A DNA stretch of 64,000 nt, taken from contig JAVMKO010000022.1 of assembly GCA_032164245.1 (NCBI GenBank), positions 10,477,845 through 10,541,844 of the forward strand, in the 5' to 3' direction. Below, piece after piece: positions 22,380 to 32,200 of the stretch. Numbering within the stretch: position 1 is the first letter of the stretch; each line of letters begins with the position of its first letter. The stretch comes from Sternotherus odoratus. Taxonomy: Eukaryota; Chordata; Testudines; Kinosternidae. The position numbers and the translations under genes are program-made. Under the pieces are notes generated by a model, which was not told the origin of the DNA, searched no databases, and saw nothing but the letters and a program-made list of their open reading frames with translations.

Positions 22380-23220
22380 TGTCTGGTATCTGCCTGCTCC
22401 CCATCCCCTAGGGAGATCTGTTGTGAGTCTAACAGAATGCCTCAAAGATAAGGACAAGATACATGAGTGTTCTCCTCTGGTACGAGCCCAGGGCATGCCT
22501 TCAACCCCTTGGTATCTGGAATGCCTGAGTTCAGAACAGAGAGCGAACAGGTACAGCATGGTACCAGAAAAACAAGGTAGAAAGATGATTGGTTCAATCC
22601 AGCCTCAGATGAGGCAAACGGTATCTTGTTACTTGTGAAGGGGTTGGTCAGAAAAAGGATAGCTCGAGGGGTGTAGCTTTGGACCCAGGCCTCCTTTGTA
22701 ACCACACTGCATGAGCCGGCTTCCTGGAAACTGGTATTGTATTGAACCTTTACCCCTGTACTCCACTATTACTGACTTTGAGCCACAAATCTGACTGTCT
22801 TTGGTTATTTGCTCTCCTGTATTTCGTGACCAGTCAGGCAATTGATGGCACGGTTGACCAACAAACTGGGGAAAGAGAAATCATGGAATATGAGTAGCAG
22901 CTGAGAGGCTGTGGTCCTGGGGTCTTGTATCAAACATGCCTTAAGGGCAGGGAAATATACTCAAAGCAAAGGGAGGGGGGTTACCCAAATGGAAAAGGAA
23001 GTCGGTGTAGCTAACCGCCGGGCTTCAACAGTGCTAAACAAGTGGGGTGCGAAGGGCTGAGGTTTGGGGGGTCAGTTGGGCATAGTGGAACTCTGGCTCT
23101 GAACTGTTCTGTGGCCTGGGAATGGGTGACCTGTCTGTGCTGAGTGATTGAGTTATCTGGGGTTTCAGTTGTTAATCATTTGATCTCCCACACATTTCCC
23201 ACCCTGCTCCTTTTCTCCCA
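22380..23220. other. Spacer upstream of the periphilin-like coding start
   Basis: I see no gene, RNA or recognised repeat. It ends in a polypyrimidine tract and the acceptor (TTTTCTCCCAG at 23221) of the first coding exon. Confidence 0.5.
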
Positions 23221-23258
23221 GGGCTTGAACGAGGAGGGGTTTCCCCTTCAGCAGCAGG

Positions 23259-26200
23259 ATGTTCCCCGGAAGAGGGCACCCCAATGGTTTCTTCCATGTA
23301 AGTGGCTTTGGAGGGGAGGAGGGAAGGAGAAGATGTAACCTGGTGCTGGGGGCAGAGATGGGACCATTGCAGAATTGGCTCATTCCCCGGGGGACAAAGA
23401 GTTAATTTCCAAATGGTTCAGCGAGCCCTGGACATGGCTGGGGAGAGGGGGGAGTTGTAAGCGTGGACAGAATGATAAGGTCACCAGTGACAGGAGACTG
23501 TCTGGCTTTCTCCCGCTGGGAAAGAGAGGAAAGTAGACCAAGAAGGGAGTGAGAGTGTGTATGAGGGAGGGGAATGGTGGTGTTCCTGACCAGGATCCCC
23601 AAATAGGTCAGGTTGCTTCCACCAATACAGCCAGCAGCGAAATGGCTGATGGTGTCAAATAGTGGTTGGCCCCATCATTAGGCTCCAGAGTTAACGGTCA
23701 ATTGAGATGGACTTGGGGGCCAGTCACATCTCTTTCGAAGCTACACAGCAAGCTCCATCTCTGGTGTAAATCCATTGTCTGAGTCTCAGCCAGGACTTGT
23801 GTCGTGGCACTGGGAACAGCTCTGGCCTGCCTACATCAGAAGCTGCACCTTCAGTGGGCTTGTTGCTGACTTGTGTCTCGGGTTTGCTTTGGGAACGGGA
23901 AGAACAGGTGGGATCAGAGGAGTTTGTCTCCCCTTGGCTTCAAGAATCATTTCCCAGGGGTAGGTTAAAAATGTACCAGTTCCCACCCATGGAACTGGGC
24001 CCCCCGCCATCCACCTGCTGAGACGTGGAGACCGGTGTCACTGAGGTAAAGGAGAAGATCCTGCCTCCACGTGTCATGCTCATCGCTGCCCTCCCCCCTG
24101 TGCCACATGTATCATCTTTGCAACCCTGCCCTCAGGATCCCAACCCTGACGACTTTCTGATGGGTCACAAGGAAATGGAGTGGGGCCCCCAGGACCATCA
24201 ACAGGTGGCCGACTGGGATTACCGAAATGGGAGCCGCGAGGAAGGCTTCCGGGACAGGTGGCACTCGGTAAGTGGGTCTGGGCTGGGTCTGGAGGCAGAG
24301 CGTGGGAGGTGGGCCACAGGCGAGCTGGGGCTAGGGCAGGAGCAGGGGATGTTCCCAGGGAGAATTCCTGGGGCAGGCATAAGCAATCGCTGCTTGGTCA
24401 CAGCTCTGTAAAAAACCACAGATAAAAAGACCACAGAAAGGCCACAAACCTTCATGCTTCAGGGGACAAGACAGCCACTAACTGATGGGGTCAGGCAGAA
24501 AATTCCCCTCTGGGTCAGTTATTCATAGTGTTCGTCACAGGGGTTCTTGCACCTTCCTCTGAAGCAGCTGGGGCTGCTCACGGATGGAGACGGGATGCTG
24601 GAGTAGATGCCTCCTCCCTGTTTGATCCAGTCCGGCAACCCCTGTGAATGAGACCTCAGTCCCCGGACACCAGGGCAGGTCCTGCAGCCCCGTGTGTCTC
24701 ACTCGGGACTGCCCTCACCCCCCGTGTTGGGTCTTTGCAGCCCTTTTCCCGAGACATCGAACCCTACCCCACTGACTTCTACGGGGGTGACGACGACAAG
24801 TGCTGGGCACCCCAGGACCATCAGCCGCCAGCCAGATGGGAGAACCAACCCAGGAGGTGCGAGGAAGGCTTCAGGGATGGGTGGCACTCGGTAAGTGGGG
24901 TCCAGGCTAAGCCCTGGGACACCATCGTGCTGTGCAGACAGTGTGTGGGCTGCAGGTGGCAGGGAGAATTCCTGGCTTGTCTAAGTGACCAGAGCAGTCT
25001 CGGCTTGGCTGAGTGAGCAGGTCACAGCTCCGGGGGGACGGGACGCCCATGAACGGAGCCTTCCTGCAGGAGTAGGAAATGAGGAATTCAGAGACCCCAG
25101 TAGTAAGGGGTCAGGAACTATCAGTCGGAGGAGGTGGGGCAGGTCAGGAGCACGGGACAGAGAATTTAAACATTTAAACAGAAACATTTAAATACAACTT
25201 CATAAATATTAAATCATGAAAAACAAAAAACAAAACCTGGTTTCTTTCCTTCTGGTAAAAAAAAAAGAATTGGAGTCAGGAGGGAAGATCAGAAAGAGGG
25301 TGTGTCTAATATAGATGGTTCATCAAGATATGAAGAACCACCTGCTGAGTAGCAGGGAGAAGAGAGAAATTGTACTAGAGCCGTTTCCCTCCCAGCCTCT
25401 GCCTCCCAAGGGCTATGAAGTCTGGGAGCAGGTCATGGTGTTACACCGGCGGGGGCATGACTCTCTCCCAGCAAGAGCAAGGCGGGGAGGGATGATCAGG
25501 CTTGGGGGGGGGGAGGGGTTAGCTAAGGCCCGAAGTGCTAATGCGCCCCAGGTGAAGTGGGGCGGGCAGAGGAAGAGGATTGCTACCTGCCCCGGGAGGG
25601 AAAGGGCCGGCGGCTTCTCTCTGGACCTGAGACCCCCGCCCGCTTGAGGGGTGTTCCTCTGAGTGCTGCTGCTCCAAGCCAGCCGGTTTCGTACAGTTTG
25701 CTCCACGTTCTGGTCTGGAGTTGAGAGTCAGGGCCTGGGTGTCAGGACACCTGGGTCCTGTTCCTGATTCTACCACTGACCCGTTGTGGGACCTTTGGCA
25801 GGTCACTGCACCTTTGTGCGTAGGTGCCCCCATCTATGGAATAGCAAGTCTCCAGCTGACACCCCTGGGAGCTCATTTGAAACCACCCCCACCCACCTTC
25901 CCTCTGGGATTTAACAAGGAGGGAACCCCTGAGAGAGGGTTGTAAAATAATGAATGAGGGAGATGGTAGACCGGGGGAGCCTGCTGACCTTCCCACCCAG
26001 TCCAAGAACAAGGAGACAGCCAATAACCTTGGAAGGAAACTGAGAGCTCCTACAAGGAAATACAGTTTAGTTCATGTGTATAAATTCACCTGTGCAACTC
26101 ACTGCCACAAGGTATCATACTGAAGGCAAGAGCTCTGTAGGGTTTCCAATAGGATGAGACATGAATAGGGGCAGTGAGAGCATCCACAGATGTAGTCCAT

Positions 26201-29200
26201 AGGATAAAAATATCATGTGAAGGCCACAAATTCTCAAGCTTCAGGGGATGAGACAATTGCTAACTGATGGGGTCAGGCAGAAAATTCCCCTCTGGGTCAG
26301 TTATTCATAGTGTTCATCACAGGGGTTCTTGCACCTTCCTCTGAAGCAGCTGGGGCTGCTCACGGATGGAGACGGGATGCTGGAGTAGATGCCTCCTCCC
26401 AGGTCTGATCCAGTCCGGCAACCCCTGTGAATGAGACCTCAGTCCCCGGACACCAGGGCAGGTCCTGCAGCCCCGTGTGTCTCACTCGGGACTGCCCTCA
26501 CCCCCCGTGTTGGATCTTTGCAGCCCTTTTCCCGAGACATCGAACCCTACCCCACTGACTTCTACGGGGGTGACGACGACAAGTGCTGGGCACCCCAGGA
26601 CCATCAGCCGCCAGCCTGGTGGGAGAACCAACCTAGGAGGTGCGAGGAAGGCTTCAGGGATGGGTGGCACTCGGTAAGTGGGGTCCAGGCTGAGCCCTGG
26701 GGCACCGTCGTGCTGTGCAGATAGTGAGAGGAAGGCAGCGGTCAGACTGGCGTGGGACAGGGAGTGGGGGGACAAAGAATAACATTAGGATAATCTCTGC
26801 AGGGCTGATTGCGCTGGTTACGGTGCTGGGGATCCCAAGTGAATGGAGCCCTCCTGTGCGGGACAAACCAGAGGGAGTTCTGCTCCTGCCCTGCAAGCTC
26901 AGGGAGACACGCCGCGTAGTCTGTGCTCTGTCGTGTTCTGCGGGAGACCCGTGGGAGCTGATTTCTTTGTCACTGGACACAGTCTCTCACGGGGCGCGCT
27001 GTACCTCAGTGAAGGACAGCGTCCTGAGACTGGGAAGTCCGAACCTGCCCATCTCTCCACTTGGATCTGCCATGCCCTCAGCGCCTAGCTCCCGGCACTG
27101 ACCCCAGGAGCAGGACCCAGGCTCTGTGCTAGGGAACTGGAGTTCAGTCGATGTGTCCCCAGTGGGTGCACACCCCTCTCGCCCCTCTTGTACTGCACTA
27201 TAGCTGGCGCGTTGTCTCCCACTGTTGTTCTGAGTCGTCAGATTTCATGAGTCACTGCCAGAGAAGTAGCAGGATCACTGTATTAAGCAGGGGCCTGGGA
27301 ATCCCCAGACCTTGGGAGGGGAGCGTTGCCTGGTGTTTAGATCAGGTGACCGGGATGCCTGGGTTCTGTTCCTTGCTCGGGGGGAGGGGGGGGGGTGGAA
27401 GCAGAGTGAGCGAGCGGGTCTCCCCTTGTTGAGCTTTGGTGGGGTCACCCCGCCACCCCCACGACCTCTGTAACACGTGTCCCTTTTCTCAGGCCCCGCC
27501 ACCTTACCAGCACTGCCCCGAGTCAACGTCGAGGGAGGAACACGGCAACTCCTGGGACAGGCAGGTGTTGGCGGGGACGGCGCGGGGGTGTCGGCGGGAG
27601 CAGGGTGCTTTGGCTGGTGGGGATGCTGGGATGGGCTTGTTGCCTGGGGAGCCGAGGCTCTGAAATTCCAAGGCTGGCCCTACAGAGAGGTTGACTGGGA
27701 TCCAGCCCACTCAGCCAAATGATCCCCGGATATCCCACTTCTCCCAGTCTCGTCCCTGGCTGGCGTGTTCGCACAACCGCCACTTTCCAGCTGTGACTGT
27801 CCGGGCAGCACCACTCCAAGGGGGGTGATCTCATCGGGAGGGAGAAGGGGAAGGACATGGGAGGGGTTCCCAGGGCGGTGGGTACCAGGGAAAGGAGGAA
27901 ATGGGCGTGCCGGCCTGGGGATAGGTGAAAGCAACTGGTCAGGCCTGGAGGTTGGAGCGCCAGGGTGGGATTCGAATGTGGGGGAGGGAGGGCTGCCTGC
28001 CTGCCTGCCTCCGCCCTTTGTCTGGAGCCCCGGAGGGAGCCTTCAGGGCTAACACTTGCTTTTGACCAGAATGAGAGAAGCTCCTCACAGGGCCACCTGT
28101 TCATTCCCCAGGGAGTATGGCTTCTTCCCCCGGAAGTATCGTGGCCGCGGCTGGAAGCATCACCGCCGCCCTTTCCGAGGCGGCTACCGGGGGAAATTCG
28201 ACCCTCACTACCACCGCTTTCAGTCTTGCTCCTCCAAAGGTCAGTCCCCCGGGGGGGGGGCTTAGGCCATCCACCATACAAGCTCAACATTCCCTGGGTG
28301 GCAATGCCCCATCCCGAGCTACAATCCAGTGTCCCAGCACTGGGTGAGAAAGTCCTGCCAGATCTGCCTGCCGCGGAGGGGCTGGATCCCCTGGGATCTG
28401 TCTCAGGGGTCCCGGAAAGAGCTGCAAGCAGGCGTTGTGGAGCCCAGCGGGCACGTGGCTCTGTTAGGAGAAGGATTCAGGGGTGGAGGGAGGAAGCCTG
28501 AAGCCCACAAGAGAGGCTGGGCGGCAGTCTACCCCAGCAGAGGAGTGGCTCAGGAGGACCAGTTTGGTTTTTCTCCCCCCAGCGTGGGGCTGGGACTAGA
28601 GGGCAGCAGTATTAAAACCAGAGTCCCTGCCCCTCACTCAGGAGGAGGAACCTGGCCCGGCCCCCTTGGCCCAGCATCCCTGCCCCCTGGTTCTGTCTGC
28701 CTAATTCTGTCTCCACTGGTCTCTTTGCAGAAAGGTTCAAGTTATCCAAGTCGTCACCCTCCCATTCCCCGGAGAGAGGCTTGGCGGTAAGAGAACAGCG
28801 TCTCTCTGGTACCCTTCTGTCGGCTTCCCCTCCCCAGAGTCCAGCCCCTCACCCTTCTCTGCACCCCAGCCGGACAGGATGCAGAGGGGTTGGTGGGGAG
28901 GAATTGGTCTTCTAACTAGCCCGCTCATGGCTGGGTCCGTGCGTGTGCTGCCTGGCCGGCCCCGGGGGTGACTGCCAGTGGGTATCCAACGAGCAGACAC
29001 AGGGTGGGCGCTCCCCACGCGTGACCACATCCTCCCCCCTCACACGAGCGTGTCCAAGCCAATGGGGCTGCCTCCGCGTAACCGAGAGGAGAACCTGGCC
29101 CTTGGCTGTGGTGGGCGTTCCCCAGAGCAGCAAACCCCGCAAAGCCAGAGCCCGGCCGTCCCCAGCCGCAGCTGGTGACCTGCAGCCTAGAACGATGGGC

Positions 29201-32200
29201 TGGCGCTGCCAAAGCCGGCCGAGGGACTGGGAGGTCTGGTTCCTGCGACAAGCGAATATGGACTGGGCAGCCGACCCCCTGAGGCGGCTTGGGGAAGTCT
29301 CACCCGCTGGCTTACAGCCAAGGACTGTCCGTGGGCCGGGGAGGGGAAGGGAGATGCCCGCAGTCTCACTGGAATCCCTAACCACAGCTAGAAAAGCCTG
29401 CAGGCTGCTAGTCAAGGCTGGGAAGGCTGGCCTAGTGGTTAGGGCCTGAGCCTCGGAGATATGGGTTCAATTCCTGTTCTGTCGCAGTGTCCCTGTGTGA
29501 CCTTGGGTGAGTCACTTAGTCTCTCTGTGCTTAGCCCAGCCTTGCAGGGTTGTGGCGAGGATAAACACAGTAAAGAATCTGAGGGGCTAAGATACAGGAG
29601 CAACGGAGGGCCATCGAAGGACACGAGAGATTCCAGCCTGTGCCCTTTCTCCTTCCTCCAGTCTAGTAGAAAGAGAAGTGTTTCTTCTAAGACCGAGAAG
29701 GCGAAATCAGCAGCGCCCAAGAAGCCTGGAAAATCCAAGAAAGGCTCCGTGACTCCAGTGAAAGAACCCAAACCGGCCCAGGTCAAGGCGGTGGGGCCGG
29801 GCGGGGAGGGGGGAACAGGCTGGGTTTCCGGAGCAAGGGGGTGGGGCCCAGGGATGAGGTGGTGTCTGAAGGTCCTTGGGCACGGGGGATTTGTGTGACG
29901 CTCGGGTGGGGATGGGGAGGGAGGTGGGTATCGTCCTTAATTATTAATGTGTGGACAGGACCCCACCGTGCTAGGGGCTGTACAGCCTCAGAAGAAAAGA
30001 TAGTCCCTGCCCTAAAGGGCTTCCAGTCGAAGGTAGGGCCAGACGGGAAGGTGATAACACAGCCCCTTCCCCTAGGGACTTTTCGGTGCCTACTCACTCT
30101 CCTAGAGCCCCTTTCATCTCCTTGCTGAGGGCTCAGTCAAGTTCTTGGAGACTCTGAGATGAAGCTCAGGCACAGTAGCTGGCTAAGGGTAGATTCATTT
30201 CCCCTTTCTTGGACCCAGGAGCGGGCAGAGGATTGTTCTGCCGTAGTGAGGGGGTGAATTCGGTGCTGGTGAAAGGTGCCGGACTGGCAGCCTCATCGTG
30301 GCTTGATGCTGTGGCCTGGGCAGAGGTAACACAAGCTTGTCTGTTGGCTGTCCTCTGATTGTCTAACCTCCTTCCCTCATCCCATCCGAAACCTCTAGGT
30401 CCATCCGGAAGCTAGCCAGAAATCCCCAGACTCTTCTAGCCAGGCCACCTCTGCGCTGGATACTGAGCCCCCAGCTTCACCCGAAACCACAGAGGATCTT
30501 CATCCTATGAGAACCGAAGGAACTGGGCTGGTAGGAGTTAACCCAGCTCTTCTCACTCTGCCTGGAGCAGATGTGTTGGTGCCCTAGGGCATTGCAGTAG
30601 CCCCCTCGCGCTAGGTGCTGTACATACCTGTAACAAAGGGACACCTGCTGGCCGAAGGAGCTTGCAGTCTAAGGAGGATTAGGATGGAGTTTGGTTCCCC
30701 TTGTCCCGACGTGTCGCCTCCTTTCACTCGCCCACCTTGCCTTGTGCAAGGCTCCCCTTTGGATCTCCGAAGCACCCCCACATCCTTAGCGATGTCTGTG
30801 GCAGTGCAGGCCGGAGGGTGTCAAGCAGCGAGTGTGAAGGATTTGGGGGAGCCTCTTCCCCTTTAACCCTTGGACACTTTGCCGAGACTGACAGTAAAGG
30901 CGGCAAATTGTCAGGGCAACTTTTTGTGTCTGGGGCAAGTTTGGGCTGAGACCCACCAAGCTTCGCAGAGGCCGCTGGATGGCTCTGCATCAATAGGCTG
31001 GTTTTCCAGGGGATCCTGAATTCCCAGTGCATCAGTAAGCCGGATATGTTCTGCGTGCACGATACACCATGTTCTGCGTGCATCTCTGCCACACTCCCCA
31101 CTGCAGAGAGTAATGGGATGGGGGTGGATTTCATTCCGGGCTCCTCCACAGAGCTCCGTGCTCTGATGGACCATCCGTTTTTCCAGGGCCACTCTTCCCT
31201 CCGGCACCCACCGCTCCCCTCCTGCCCTGGGGCAGTCCTCATCCATCTGAAATCTCTGCAGGTCCAGTTGGGGGCCAGTCTGGAGGCTGCAGACAATCCC
31301 AGCCAGGCCTGCTGCCCTCTGGCAGCTGACTCAGTCCTGGCTGACAGCCCGGAGGATCTTTGTCTCCCGGAGGAAGAAATCGAGCTGGTATGAGCTAATC
31401 TGTCCCTTCCTCATGCCCACCTGGCACTGATTGACAATGGATTGTTGTTAATTCCCAAACACACCCTGTACTCCTGGGCATGGCTGCAGTGGCGCTTCAG
31501 AGGAGTTTCCAAGACGACTGGCCCAAAAGATTGTGGGTAGCACCTGCATGGTCCATTCAGTCCTTTGGACTCTGCTAAAGCAGTGCAGGAGACGGCTAAG
31601 GGCAGCCAAGAGGGATGATGGGGGAATGTGATGTGGGCATTTGTCCAGCGCTGCAGCACTGTTACATCGCTGGTGACCCAGAGGTGCAAGGCTGCTGAGG
31701 TAGGAGTCTGCCCCCTCCCCCAACACAGAGAATAGATAAAAGGGCACTTAGGGGCTGTGTGTGTCATGTGTTCTATGGTGTGGAAGTGTTGTCTAGTGGT
31801 TAAAACATTGAACTGGGACTCAGGAGATCTGGAATCCGTTCCCAGCTCTGCTGGGTGACCTTGGGCGAGTCACATCCCCTCCCCGTGCCTCAGTTTGTTG
31901 CCAAAATGAGGCACTCGGCTACCTGGACGGACAGTCAAATACCTTCAAGGAGAGGCAGAGTCTCTGTGAGGTTTGAAAGTAGATTTATTTTGCTAGCAAA
32001 GTGGAGCCATCGGAATTAGCATTCAAAGCAATGGCTCCCCGAACAGAAATATCGTTACACTTTTATAGGTAAAAAGTAGGAAATACATTATTCTGCAAAC
32101 TCATTGTTTTTAACATTTTACATCCTGTTATTTTCAACTTGCTCGGGGGCGTATACCATAAGCAGTGGGGGGGGGGGGGGGTAGAATCTGGGCATATAAA

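Noticed and set aside
21534..22411. Overlapping frames up to 201 codons
   Set aside because: They run over the GC-rich interior of a hAT element.
28268..28500. Continuation of the 178-codon frame past the basic exon
   Set aside because: A donor at 28239 and a good acceptor at 28730 remove it.
29425..29500. tRNA-like A and B boxes
   Set aside because: They belong to a tRNA-derived SINE; no cloverleaf can be drawn. The same holds for 14900 and 31790.
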